A DNA stretch of 64,000 nt from Clavibacter michiganensis. GTDB lineage: Bacteria > Actinomycetota > Actinomycetes > Actinomycetales > Microbacteriaceae. The notes beneath the pieces were generated by a model. The model was given only the letters and a program-made list of their open reading frames with translations. It did not search any database and had not been told where the DNA came from. The translations under genes were made by a program, and so were the position numbers. Location: assembly GCF_021216655.1 (NCBI RefSeq), contig NZ_CP080437.1:2666001-2730000 (forward strand). Reading direction: 5' to 3'. Positions 52,794 through 61,678 of this stretch are shown one piece after another (positions within the stretch are counted from its first letter, which is position 1; every line of letters starts with the position of its first letter).

Positions 52794-55784
52794 ATGTCCC
52801 ACCTCGACGACGTCGCCCCCGGATCCGCCTCGAGGCTCGAGCCGCGCGCCCGGTTCGCGAGCGACGCGCCCGTCCACTCCCTCGACGGCGACTGGCGGTT
52901 CCGCCTGCTGCCTGAGGCGCCGGTCGACGCCGCCGGCCGCGCACCCGCGGTCGCGGATCCGGCGCTCGACGACGCCGCGCTCGACGCGGCCGGCTGGACC
53001 ACGCTGCCCGTCCCGTCGCACTGGGTGCTGCACGGCCACGGGTCGCCCGCGTACACGAACCTGCAGTACCCGTTCCCCATCGACCCGCCGCACGTGCCCG
53101 ACGCGAACCCGACCGGCGAGCACCGGCGCACGTTCGAGCTGCCGGCGTCGTTCGCGGACGCCGAGCGCGTGCTGCTGCGCACCGACGGGATCGAGGGGCT
53201 CGCGACCTTCTGGGTCAACGGCGTCGAGGCGGGCTGGACCACCGGCAGCCGCCTCACGACCGAGCTCGACGTGACGGAGCTGCTCGTCCCCGGCGAGAAC
53301 GTGCTCGGGATCCGCGTGCACCAGTGGTCCGCCGCCTCCTACCTCGAGGACCAGGACCAGTGGTGGCTGCCCGGCATCTTCCGCCCGGTCGAGCTGCTCG
53401 CGCGGCCCGCCGGCGCGCTCGACGATGTGCGGGTGCGTGCCGACCGCGATCCGGCCGACGGATCCGGCCGCCTGGACGTGCAGGTGGACGGCGCGTTCCC
53501 CGTGGTGGTGCGCGTGCCGGAGCTGGGGATCCACGCGACCTGGGAGACCGCGGCCGACGTCGCGCCCGTCGCGATCCCCGCGGTCGACGCCTGGAGCGCC
53601 GAGCGGCCGCGCCTCTACGACGCGACCGTGTCGTCGCCCGGGGAGACCGCGAGCCTGCGGATCGGCTTCCGCACGGTGCGCATCGACGGCGACGCGCTGC
53701 TCGTCGACGGCCGCCGCCTCACCTTCCGCGGCGTGAACCGGCACGAGTCGCACCCCGAGCGCGGCCGCGTGTTCGACGAGGCCGAGGCGCGCGCCGACCT
53801 GGAGCTGATGAAGCGGAGCGGAGTGAACGCGATCCGCACCTCGCACTACCCGCCGCATCCGCGCCTGATCGACATCGCCGACGAGCTCGGCTTGTGGGTC
53901 GTGCTCGAGTGCGACCTCGAGACGCACGGCTTCTGGGACGTCGAGTGGCGGGACAACCCGTCCGACGACCCGCGCTGGCGCGACGCCTACCTCGACCGCA
54001 TCGCGCGCACCGTCGGCCGCGACCGCAACCACCCGTCGATCGTGATGTGGTCGCTCGGCAACGAGTCCGGCACCGGGCGCAACATCGCGGCCATGTCGGC
54101 GTGGGTGCGGCGCGCGGATCCGACCCGTCCCGTGCACTACGAGGGCGACCTCACGGGCGAGCACACCGACGTCTACTCGCGCATGTACCCGACGCTCGAG
54201 GAGATCGACTCCGTGTGCGGCACGCCCGTCGCGAGCATCCACGAGACCACGGGCGCGACCGGCGCGAAGCAGCGCGCGAAGCCGTTCATCCTGTGCGAGT
54301 ACGGGCACGCGATGGGCAACGGCCCCGGATCCCTCGCCGACTACGAGGACGCGATCGACCGCTGGCCGCGCCTGCACGGCGGCTTCGTGTGGGAGTGGCG
54401 CGACCACGGGCTGCTCGCGCGCACCGCCGACGGCCGGCCCTTCCACGCGTACGGCGGCGACTTCGGCGAGCCCGTGCACGACGGCCCCTTCGTGATGGAC
54501 GGCCTGCTGCTCTCCGACGGCACGCCCACGCCCGGCCTCGAGGAGCTCGCCGCGGTCATCGCGCCGGTGCGCGTGCGGGTCGCGGCCGACGGATCCGGCG
54601 TGCGGGTCGAGAACCGGCGGCACAGCGCATCCACCGACGACGTCGACCTGGTGTGGATCCTCGCCCACGACGGCAGGCCCGTCGCCCGCGGGATCCTCGA
54701 GCACACGCCGCTGGCCGCCGGCGATGCGGCGACGATCCCGCTGCCCGTCGAGGCGCGCGCCGCCGGCCACGCCGAGGAGGCGCACGTGACCGTGCAGGTC
54801 GTCACGCGCCACGACGCGCCCTGGGCCGAGGCGGGGCACGTCGTGTCGTCGCACCAGGCGCTCGTGCGCGACCGGCCCGCGCCCCGACCGCGGCCTGCCG
54901 GGCGCTGGCGCGGCGACTCCCTCGGCGCCGGGACCTTCGACGCCCGCGGCGACCTCGTCGCGTGGGCCGGCGTGCCCGTGCGCGGCCCGCGGCTGGAGCT
55001 GTGGCGCGCGCCCACCGAGAACGACCGCGGGGCAGGCCAGGGGTCCTACGAGCTGGCCGAGCCCGAGCTCACCCGCGGCCGCGGCGCCGAGGAGACGCCG
55101 CCGTCGGCGGACCGGTGGAGGGAGCGCGGGCTGCACCGGCTCACCCACCGGCTCCTCGGCACGAGCCGCACCGACGGCGGCCTCGAGACGCGGATGCGTG
55201 TGCAGGCCGCGCACTCGGGCGCGGGCGTCGACGTCGCCTTCCGCTGGACCGCGACCGATCGCGGCCTCCTGCTCGCCACCGAGGTCGTGCCGTTCGGCGC
55301 GTGGGACTGCACGTGGCCGCGCGTCGGCGTGCGCATCGACCTGCCGGGCGCGCTCGCCGAGCATCCGGTCGCCTGGCACGGCACGGGGCCGGGGGAGTCC
55401 TACGCGGACAGCCGCACGGCCGCGCGCGTCGGCCGCTTCGCGTCGAGCGTCGACGGCCTCGCGGTCGCCTACGCCCGCCCGCAGGAGACGGGCCACCGGC
55501 CGGAGCTGCGCTCGCTCGTGGTCGGCGACGGATGCACGACCCCGCTCACCCTGACGACCGTGCCCGACGGATCCGGCCACCGCCCCGGCTTCCAGCTCTC
55601 CCGCTGGACCCCGCAGCAGATGACCGACGTCGGCCACCCGCACGAGCTGCCCGCCCCCGACGGCCTGCACCTCTTCATCGACGACGCCCAGCACGGCCTG
55701 GGGTCGCGCGCGTGCGGCCCCGACGTGCTCCCGCGCCACGCGCTCTGGCCGTCGCTGCGCACGTGTGAGGTGCTGCTGGGGTAG
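52794..55784 (+). CDS. Beta-galactosidase, glycoside hydrolase family 2 (LacZ type)
   Basis: A 996-residue cytosolic LacZ-type enzyme. Domains in order are a jelly-roll (HSLDGDWRFRLLPEAP, YTNLQYPFPIDPPHVPDANP), an immunoglobulin-like domain, the TIM barrel (RGVNRHESHPERGRVFDEA; acid/base Glu424 in SLGNESGTGRN; nucleophile Glu502 in ILCEYGHAMGNGPGS), and the bgal small-N C-terminal domain (GPGESYADS, YARPQETGHRPE). All active-site motifs are intact. ATG 52794 follows GGGAGA. With the GH38 mannosidase, the GH4 enzyme and NagB it suggests breakdown of galactose-, mannose- and hexosamine-containing glycans. Confidence 0.94.
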   Translation: MSHLDDVAPGSASRLEPRARFASDAPVHSLDGDWRFRLLPEAPVDAAGRAPAVADPALDDAALDAAGWTTLPVPSHWVLHGHGSPAYTNLQYPFPIDPPHVPDANPTGEHRRTFELPASFADAERVLLRTDGIEGLATFWVNGVEAGWTTGSRLTTELDVTELLVPGENVLGIRVHQWSAASYLEDQDQWWLPGIFRPVELLARPAGALDDVRVRADRDPADGSGRLDVQVDGAFPVVVRVPELGIHATWETAADVAPVAIPAVDAWSAERPRLYDATVSSPGETASLRIGFRTVRIDGDALLVDGRRLTFRGVNRHESHPERGRVFDEAEARADLELMKRSGVNAIRTSHYPPHPRLIDIADELGLWVVLECDLETHGFWDVEWRDNPSDDPRWRDAYLDRIARTVGRDRNHPSIVMWSLGNESGTGRNIAAMSAWVRRADPTRPVHYEGDLTGEHTDVYSRMYPTLEEIDSVCGTPVASIHETTGATGAKQRAKPFILCEYGHAMGNGPGSLADYEDAIDRWPRLHGGFVWEWRDHGLLARTADGRPFHAYGGDFGEPVHDGPFVMDGLLLSDGTPTPGLEELAAVIAPVRVRVAADGSGVRVENRRHSASTDDVDLVWILAHDGRPVARGILEHTPLAAGDAATIPLPVEARAAGHAEEAHVTVQVVTRHDAPWAEAGHVVSSHQALVRDRPAPRPRPAGRWRGDSLGAGTFDARGDLVAWAGVPVRGPRLELWRAPTENDRGAGQGSYELAEPELTRGRGAEETPPSADRWRERGLHRLTHRLLGTSRTDGGLETRMRVQAAHSGAGVDVAFRWTATDRGLLLATEVVPFGAWDCTWPRVGVRIDLPGALAEHPVAWHGTGPGESYADSRTAARVGRFASSVDGLAVAYARPQETGHRPELRSLVVGDGCTTPLTLTTVPDGSGHRPGFQLSRWTPQQMTDVGHPHELPAPDGLHLFIDDAQHGLGSRACGPDVLPRHALWPSLRTCEVLLG

Positions 55785-55825
55785 CACCGCGGGCCGGCGC
55801 GTCCGGCCACGCACGACGGATGCGG

Positions 55826-55845
55826 GCACCCGCGTCGACGGGTGC
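55826..55845. terminator. Weak hairpin between convergent genes
   Basis: GCACCCG (55826-55832) pairs perfectly with CGGGTGC (55839-55845) around a 6-base loop between the beta-galactosidase stop and the stop of the thioesterase gene. The stem is short, so termination is uncertain. Confidence 0.3.
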
Positions 55846-55853
55846 GCGCCGCG

Positions 55854-56369
55854 TCAGATCGTGCGGGTGGAGCTCGTCCAGCCGGCGACCCAGTCCGGCA
55901 TCCGCGTGCCGTCGGGGGCCGGGCCGACGAGCTCGTCCAGCTCCGCCGCCGACACGGTGCCGCCGCCCTCGTGCAGGAAGCGGTTGCGGACCACGGCGCG
56001 CGCGGCGACCTGATCCCCGACGAGGAAGGTCTGCTCGACGTACGACCACCTGTCGTACGTGCCGAGGACCCGGCTCTCGACGACGAACCGCTGCCCGAGG
56101 GTGAGGGATCGGCGGTAGGTGATGGTCTGCCCCGCGACGACCGGGTACCAGCCGCGCGCGCGGATCCGGGACCACAGGCCGGAGCGGACGAGGAGGTCCA
56201 GGCGTGCGACGTCCATGATCGTGAGGTACCGGCCGTTGTTCACGTGGCCGAACAGGTCGAGGTCGTGGGGGAGCACGCGGAAGGCCGTCCGCGCGGTGTC
56301 CCAGATGCCCAGGCGTCCTCGGCGGCGGGCGGTGAGGCGCATGAGCAGCAGGCGCAGGTAGAGGTTCAC
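55854..56369 (-). CDS. Hotdog-fold acyl-CoA thioesterase-like protein
   Basis: A 171-residue cytosolic hotdog protein. It has HDLDLFGHVNNGRYLTIMD (the 4HBT_2 motif with HVNN), QTITYRRSLTLGQRFVVESRV, and a C-terminal AELDELVG tail. This pattern matches the THEM6/YbgC-like acyl-CoA thioesterase branch found widely in actinobacteria. The GTG at 56369 is chosen because VNLYLRLLLMRLTARRRG is the usual opening of these proteins, with GGAGAA just upstream. Substrate unknown; independent of the neighbouring genes. Confidence 0.82.
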   Translation of the reverse strand: MNLYLRLLLMRLTARRRGRLGIWDTARTAFRVLPHDLDLFGHVNNGRYLTIMDVARLDLLVRSGLWSRIRARGWYPVVAGQTITYRRSLTLGQRFVVESRVLGTYDRWSYVEQTFLVGDQVAARAVVRNRFLHEGGGTVSAAELDELVGPAPDGTRMPDWVAGWTSSTRTI

Positions 56370-56623
56370 GGTTCTCCGTTCGCGGGGAGGGCGACGCCGC
56401 CCTCCGTCGGGGCGGGTCCGGGCGCTGGGCACGACGCTACGGATCCGGTCGGCGGCGCGCGGCGGCGGTCCACATGGCGTGGGCCGCGTCCCGCTCCCGG
56501 TGCGCTCGTGCGCGGTCCCCGCGTCGACGGATCCGCTCCGCGACGGCACCGGGATCCGCCCACCCGCTGGCGCTAGGCTCCATGCGCGCGCATGGAAGTG
56601 ATCCGTGCGAGAAGGAGCACCCC

Positions 56624-57196
56624 ATGAGCACCACATACCGCGTCGGCTACCTCGTCGGCAGCCTGTCGTCCACCTCCATCAACCGGGCCCTGTCGCTCGC
56701 GCTGAAGCGCCTCGGCGCGCAGGCCGGCCTCGAGCTCACCGAGATCCCCATCCAGCCGCTGCCCTTCTACAGCGCGGACATGGACGGCGAGTACCCCGAG
56801 GTCGCGAACGCGTTCAAGGCGGCCATCGCCGACGCCGACGCCGTCCTCATCGTCACGCCCGAGTACAACCGCTCGGTGCCCGGCGTGCTGAAGAACGCGC
56901 TCGACTTCGCGAGCCGCCCCTACGGCGAGAACGCGTTCCAGGGCAAGCCCAGCGCGGTCATCGGCACGTCCATCGGCGCGGTCGGCACGGCCGTCGCGCA
57001 GCAGCACCTGCGCAGCATCCTGTCGTTCCTGGCGTCGCCCGAGCTCTCGCAGCCCGAGGCGTACATCCAGACCACCGAGGGTCTCATCTCCCCCGAGGGC
57101 GAGATCTCGAACGCCGGCACGGAGGAGTTCCTCGTCGGCTGGCTCCAGGCGTTCCACGCGCACATCGAGAAGAACCTGCAGGCCGTCTCCGCGTAG
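56624..57196 (+). CDS. NADPH-dependent FMN reductase (ChrR/azoreductase family)
   Basis: A 190-residue flavodoxin-like quinone or azo reductase. It has YRVGYLVGSLSSTSINRALS (FMN phosphate loop), LPFYSADMDGEYP, VLIVTPEYNRSVPGVLKNALDFASRP (the family signature) and SAVIGTSIGAVGTAVAQQHLR. It probably protects against quinones or reduces metals such as chromate. ATG 56624 has AGAAGGAG; a TAGGCT -10-like element lies at 56574-56579. Ends in a clear terminator. Confidence 0.9.
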   Translation: MSTTYRVGYLVGSLSSTSINRALSLALKRLGAQAGLELTEIPIQPLPFYSADMDGEYPEVANAFKAAIADADAVLIVTPEYNRSVPGVLKNALDFASRPYGENAFQGKPSAVIGTSIGAVGTAVAQQHLRSILSFLASPELSQPEAYIQTTEGLISPEGEISNAGTEEFLVGWLQAFHAHIEKNLQAVSA

Positions 57197-57212
57197 TCGG
57201 CGACGCACGACG

Positions 57213-57246
57213 CGAGGGGCCCGGGCGGGATCGCCAGGGCCCCTCG
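57213..57246 (+). terminator. Terminator after the FMN reductase gene
   Basis: Perfect 10-bp stem CGAGGGGCCC (57213-57222) with GGGCCCCTCG (57237-57246) and a 14-base loop, 17 bases after the stop. Confidence 0.7.
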
Positions 57247-57346
57247 GCGTGCGCGGCCCCGGCGACAGGTGCCCGCCCTCGCGAGGTCGGCGGAGCGGAT
57301 CGAGGCGCCCGTCGCCTGCTGGCCGAGCGTGCCCGCGCATGCTGGG

Positions 57347-57361
57347 TACCCTGAGCGCATG
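57347..57361 (+). promoter_or_regulatory. Candidate -10 element giving a leaderless LacI-type regulator mRNA
   Basis: TACCCT (57347-57352) is followed by exactly six bases and the ATG at 57359, the same geometry as before the aldo/keto reductase gene. No Shine-Dalgarno sequence precedes the ATG. Confidence 0.45.
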
Positions 57362-58408
57362 GTGACCATCCGCGATGTCGCTGCCGACGCGGGCGTCGCG
57401 CGCAGCACGGTCTCCTACGTCCTCTCGGGCAAGAAGAAGCTGCCCGACGCCACCCGCGAGCGCGTGCTCGCGAGCGTCAGCAAGCTCGGCTACCGGCCGG
57501 ACCCCGCCGCCCGCGCGCTCGCGCTCCGGCGCACCAACATCCTCGGCTTCCTCGCCTCCATCGACCCGGCGTCGCGCGAGTCCGACATCGAGGTGTTCAT
57601 GCGCTTCGTGCGGGCCGGGATGTACGAGGCCAACACGCGCGGGTTCGACCTGCTCATCATGGGCAAGGGCGAGGACGAGCTGCGCGGGGACGTGCTCGCG
57701 GACGCGCTCGTGGTGATGGACATCCGCGACGACGACCCGCGGATCCCCGTGCTCCAGGCCATCGGCCTCCCCACGGTCCTCGTCGGGCACCCGGGCCGCT
57801 CGTCCGCGTTCAGCGCGGTGGACCTCGACTTCGAGGAGGCCGGCCGCGTCGCCGTCGACCACCTCGTCGCGCTCGGGCACCGGGAGATCGCGCTGCTCGG
57901 ATCGGGCGCGCCCGCCGCCCGGACGGAGATGGGCTTCGCCGTGCGCTTCCGCCGCGGCTTCACGGAGCGGTGCGCGCACCACGGCATCCAGGGCGCTGTC
58001 GTCCCCTCCGTCGGCGGCGGTGACGACGCGGCGGAGCGCTGGCTCGACGCGGCGCGCGAGGCCCTGCCCGCCGCGAGCGCGATCGTCGCCCACACGCCCG
58101 GCGAGCTCGAGCCGATCGCGGCGGCGCTCCGGGCGCGCGGCATCCGGATCCCCGAGGACTGCTCCCTCATCACGGTCGCACCCGAGGTGGTCATGCGCGC
58201 GGCCGCCCTGCCGCTCACCGTGATCGACCTGCCCGGTGACGAGATGGTGCGCCGCGCCACCGGCCTCGCGGTCGACGAGCTCGCGGGTGCGGCCGAGCCC
58301 GGCGTCCTCGAGCTGCTGCCCGCGGTGCTGGTCGAGCTCGGATCCACCGGACCGCATGTGCCGGGCGAGAGCGGATCCGCGTTCCGCTCCGTGAGCGCCT
58401 CCGCCTGA
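57359..58408 (+). CDS. LacI-family transcriptional repressor
   Basis: A 349-residue regulator. The N-terminal helix-turn-helix and hinge are classical (VTIRDVAADAGVARSTVSYVLSGKKKLPDATRERVLASVSKLGYRPDPAARAL, given here only for its parts VTIRDVA, ARSTVSYVLSG and LGYRPDPAARAL). The periplasmic-binding-protein-like domain (VDHLVALGHREIALLGSG, IVAHTPGELEPIAAALRARGIRIPED) binds the inducer sugar. It precedes the second sugar importer by 193 bases that contain a double palindromic operator, so it is the probable repressor of that operon. The ATG is fixed by homology and a leaderless -10 element. Confidence 0.9.
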   Translation: MVTIRDVAADAGVARSTVSYVLSGKKKLPDATRERVLASVSKLGYRPDPAARALALRRTNILGFLASIDPASRESDIEVFMRFVRAGMYEANTRGFDLLIMGKGEDELRGDVLADALVVMDIRDDDPRIPVLQAIGLPTVLVGHPGRSSAFSAVDLDFEEAGRVAVDHLVALGHREIALLGSGAPAARTEMGFAVRFRRGFTERCAHHGIQGAVVPSVGGGDDAAERWLDAAREALPAASAIVAHTPGELEPIAAALRARGIRIPEDCSLITVAPEVVMRAAALPLTVIDLPGDEMVRRATGLAVDELAGAAEPGVLELLPAVLVELGSTGPHVPGESGSAFRSVSASA

Positions 58409-58454
58409 GCGCGGCTCGGCGCCCGCGCGTCGAGTGCCGATCATCACGATCGGA

Positions 58455-58503
58455 GAACCGGTTCGCCGAAAGTGTTGAACCGGTTCTCCAAACCACCTAG
58501 GCT
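58455..58503 (+). promoter_or_regulatory. Promoter with twin LacI-type operators for the GH31 operon
   Basis: The palindrome GAACCGGTTC occurs twice, at 58455-58464 and 58477-58486, with centres 22 bp apart (about two helical turns). The second copy overlaps the -35 hexamer TTGAAC (58475-58480), which is 17 bp from the -10 TAGGCT (58498-58503). This is a textbook repressible promoter reading into the binding-protein gene at 58602. Confidence 0.75.
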
Positions 58504-58601
58504 CGCCGCGAAGCCGCCGTGACGGGCCGCTCCTCCCCGGCACCGCCGCCGTGGACGGAGACGGCTCCCGGCGCACGAGTACGTATTCAGAGAGGAATAC
58601 C

Positions 58602-59816
58602 GTGATCAACACGCGCACCCGCGCCGCCCTGGCGGCCACCGTCGTCGTCACCGCAGGCCTGGCCCTCACCGGCTGCTCCACGGGGGGAGGCGGTTCGTCG
58701 GATCCGGACTCGCTCACCCTCTGGGACAGCTTCACCCAGTACGACGCGTCGTCGCCGTACGGGAAGCTCATCAGCGGCTGCGAGACCAGCACCGGCATCA
58801 CCATCGACCGCACGCAGAACCCCGACAACGAGACCAAGTTCCTGCAGGCCGCCTCGTCGAAGACCACGCCGAACCTCATCGTGCTCGACAACCCGGCCAT
58901 CGCCCGCTTCGCCGACACGGGCCTGCTCGTCGCCAACGACGAGTCGGGCCTCGACACCTCGAAGGTGCTGCCCAACGTGCTCGCCGCCGGTCAGCTGGAC
59001 GGGAAGACCTACGGATCCTCCATCGGCGCGAACACGCTCGCGCTGTTCTACGACAAGGCCAAGCTCGCGGCCGCCGGGGTCCAGCCGCCCACCGACTGGG
59101 CGAGCCTCGAGGACGCCGCCGCGAAGACCACGCAGGGCGACGTGCAGGGCCTCGGCTTCTCCGCGATCGGCACCGAGGAGGGCACGTTCCAGTTCCTGCC
59201 GTTCTTCTGGGGAGCCGGCGCCGACCTGTCCGACATCTCCTCACCCGCCGCCGTGCGCGCGCTCACCCTCTGGACCGACATGGTGAAGGACGGGCAGGCG
59301 TCGAGCGCCAACGTCAACGCCAACCAGCAGGACATCCGCGACCAGTTCCTCGCCGGGAAGCTCGCGATGATGGTCAACGGCACGTGGCAGCTCTCCGCCC
59401 TCGACGAGGCGGGCATCGACTACGGCGTCGTCCCGCTGCCCGCGGAGGACGGCGGCGCCGCGCCCAGCCCCCTCGGCGGCGAGTTCGTCGAGGTGGTCGT
59501 GAGCGACGAGGCGAAGCAGGACGCCGCGGCGAGGTTCGCGCAGTGCATGATCGACCCCGCCAACCTGGCCGACTGGACCGCCGGCCAGTCGTACATCTCC
59601 CCGTACGCCGACGCGGCCGCCCAGCAGGCGTCCGCGGACCCGGAGCTCGTGCCGTGGGTCGACGCCGTGTCGGTCGCGCAGGGCCGCACCGCTGACCTCG
59701 GCATCGCCTACCCGGACACCTCGAAGGCGCTGTACCAGGCCATCCAGGAGGCGCTCACGGGCAGCAAGACGCCCCAGGCCGCGCTCGACGACGCCGCGGC
59801 GACGCTGAAGAAGTGA
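58602..59816 (+). CDS. Sugar ABC transporter substrate-binding lipoprotein (GH31 operon)
   Basis: A 404-residue CUT1-type binding protein with lipobox ALTGC (Cys about 25). Mature features include SLTLWDSFTQYDASSPYGKL, DRTQNPDNETKFLQAASSKTT, SIGANTLALFYDKAKLAAAGV and GKLAMMVNGTWQLSALDEAG. The GTG at 58602 has AGAGGAA upstream; a longer frame from 58551 lacks a signal-like start. It shares only general CUT1 features with the binding protein of the first locus, so it binds a different sugar, probably a xyloside or alpha-glucoside given the GH31 gene. Confidence 0.92.
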   Translation: MINTRTRAALAATVVVTAGLALTGCSTGGGGSSDPDSLTLWDSFTQYDASSPYGKLISGCETSTGITIDRTQNPDNETKFLQAASSKTTPNLIVLDNPAIARFADTGLLVANDESGLDTSKVLPNVLAAGQLDGKTYGSSIGANTLALFYDKAKLAAAGVQPPTDWASLEDAAAKTTQGDVQGLGFSAIGTEEGTFQFLPFFWGAGADLSDISSPAAVRALTLWTDMVKDGQASSANVNANQQDIRDQFLAGKLAMMVNGTWQLSALDEAGIDYGVVPLPAEDGGAAPSPLGGEFVEVVVSDEAKQDAAARFAQCMIDPANLADWTAGQSYISPYADAAAQQASADPELVPWVDAVSVAQGRTADLGIAYPDTSKALYQAIQEALTGSKTPQAALDDAAATLKK

Positions 59817-60772
59817 GCGGCCGCGTGATCGACCGTCCCCTCGCCCCCAGCCGGGGCGCGGGGACGGCGGGCCCGGCCGAGGGGCGGCCCCCGCGCCGCC
59901 GGCCGTACCGGACGGTGAGCGTCGTCGCCGCGATCGGGTTCATGGCGCCGGTCGTCGCGTTCCTGGCGATCTTCTTCGTCTACCCGATCATCCGCGGCTT
60001 CCTCCTGAGCCTGCAGGAGTACGGGCCGCGCGCGTTCGTGACGGGCGAGGCGCCCTACGTGGGCTTCCAGAACTACGTGACGATCCTCAGCGACAGCCTG
60101 TTCGCCACGATCGCCTGGCACACGGTCGTCTTCACGGTGGTCTCGCTCGCCGGGCAGTTCGCCATCGGCCTCGCGCTCGCCGTGTTCTTCACGCGCCGGT
60201 TCCCGCTGTCGACGACGTTCCGGTCGCTCATCCTGCTGCCGTGGCTGCTGCCGCTCATCGTCTCGGCGACGGCCTGGCGGTGGATGTTCGACCAGCAGTT
60301 CGGCATCATCAACTCGGTGCTCGGCACGCCGATCGGCTGGCTGAGCGACCCGTCGGTGTCGCTCTGGTCGGTGATCATCGCGAACATCTGGCTCGGGATC
60401 CCGTTCAACATGATCCTGCTCTACGGCGGCCTGCAGGGCATCCCGGAGAACCTCTACGAGGCCGCGGCGCTCGACGGCGCCGGCCGCTGGCGCACCTTCC
60501 GCAGCATCACCTGGCCGCTGCTGCGCCCCGTGACCGCGGTGACGTTGCTGCTCGGGCTCGTGTACACGATCAAGGTCTTCGACGTGATCTGGATCCTCAC
60601 CAAGGGCGGCCCCGCCAACAGCTCGCACACCCTCAGCACGTGGGCCTACGAGAAGTCGTTCACCGACCTCGACTTCGGAGTCGGCGCCGCGGCCGGGGAG
60701 ATCCTCGTGGTCGTCGCCCTCGTCTTCGGCCTCATCTACGTCAGGGCCCAGCGCAAGGAGGCGCAGTCGTGA
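59813..60772 (+). CDS. CUT1 sugar ABC permease (MalF-like, GH31 operon)
   Basis: A 319-residue permease with a Pro/Arg-rich N-terminus, six helices (VAAIGFMAPVVAFLAIFFVYPII; HTVVFTVVSLAGQFAIGLALAVFF) and the EAA loop ENLYEAAALDGAGRWRTFRSITWPLLRP. GTG start overlaps the binding-protein stop; the stop overlaps the next start. Confidence 0.92.
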   Translation: MSGRVIDRPLAPSRGAGTAGPAEGRPPRRRPYRTVSVVAAIGFMAPVVAFLAIFFVYPIIRGFLLSLQEYGPRAFVTGEAPYVGFQNYVTILSDSLFATIAWHTVVFTVVSLAGQFAIGLALAVFFTRRFPLSTTFRSLILLPWLLPLIVSATAWRWMFDQQFGIINSVLGTPIGWLSDPSVSLWSVIIANIWLGIPFNMILLYGGLQGIPENLYEAAALDGAGRWRTFRSITWPLLRPVTAVTLLLGLVYTIKVFDVIWILTKGGPANSSHTLSTWAYEKSFTDLDFGVGAAAGEILVVVALVFGLIYVRAQRKEAQS

Positions 60773-61599
60773 ACACCATCGACACCCCTGTCCGCCGGTG
60801 GACGAACGCCGTCATCGGCTTCGTCATCTGCGCGGTCCTGCTGTTCCCCCTCTACTGGATGCTCAACGTCTCGCTGACGAAGCCCCAGGACCTCATCTCG
60901 AGCACGCCCAGCCTGTTCCCCGCGGATCCCACGCTCGACGGGTACGCGCAGGCCATCTCGACGCAGCTGCCGAATCTGGTGACGAGCCTCGTCATCTCGA
61001 TCGGGTGCGTGATCCTCACCCTCCTGATCTCGCTCCCCGCGGCCTACGCGATGGCGAAGTTCAGGGTGCGGGGCACGGGAGCGGTGATGTTCGTGTTCCT
61101 GCTCGCGCAGATGATCCCGGGCATCGTGCTCGTGACCGCCCTGTTCGCGATCTACGACGCGCTCGGGCTGCTCAACACGTACCCCGGGCTGATCCTCGCG
61201 GACGCCACCGCGTCCGTGCCGTTCGCGGTGATCGTGCTGCGCGCCTTCATGCTCGGGATCCCCGACGAGCTGCTCGAGGCCGCCCGCATCGACGGCGCCT
61301 CGAGCTGGCGCGCGTTCGTCTCGATCGTCGTGCCGCTCAGCCGGAACGCCATCGTCACGGCCGCGCTCTTCTCGTTCCTGTTCGCCTGGGCGGACTTCCT
61401 CAACGCGAACTCGCTCACCTCGGGCAACAGCATCGTGCCGTTCACGCTCGGGCTGTACCGCTACATCGGGTCCACGACGACGAACTGGAACGGGATCATG
61501 GCGACCGCCGTCATCGCGTCCATCCCCGCCGCCGTCCTGCTGGTCGTCGCGCAGCGCTTCGTGGCCGCGGGCGTCACCGCCGGTGCCGTGAAGGACTGA
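60769..61599 (+). CDS. CUT1 sugar ABC permease (MalG-like, GH31 operon)
   Basis: A 276-residue permease with six helices (AVIGFVICAVLLFPLYWMLNVSL; LVISIGCVILTLLISLPAAYAM; VMFVFLLAQMIPGIVLVTALF) and the EAA motif DELLEAARIDGASSWRAFVSIVVPLSRN. GTG start in a GTGA overlap. As in the first locus no ATPase gene is adjacent, so both importers probably share an ATPase encoded elsewhere. Confidence 0.92.
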   Translation: MNTIDTPVRRWTNAVIGFVICAVLLFPLYWMLNVSLTKPQDLISSTPSLFPADPTLDGYAQAISTQLPNLVTSLVISIGCVILTLLISLPAAYAMAKFRVRGTGAVMFVFLLAQMIPGIVLVTALFAIYDALGLLNTYPGLILADATASVPFAVIVLRAFMLGIPDELLEAARIDGASSWRAFVSIVVPLSRNAIVTAALFSFLFAWADFLNANSLTSGNSIVPFTLGLYRYIGSTTTNWNGIMATAVIASIPAAVLLVVAQRFVAAGVTAGAVKD

Positions 61600-61678
61600 G
61601 CGGGGCGCACCCGGCGCCGCACCCGGGCACGACGACACGACACGACACGACGCACCACGACACCGAGGACGGGCACGC

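Noticed and set aside
61624..61660. CGACA short repeat before the GH31 gene as a regulatory array
   Set aside because: Only a few imperfect copies in a 79-base spacer inside an operon; no symmetry or promoter element goes with it.
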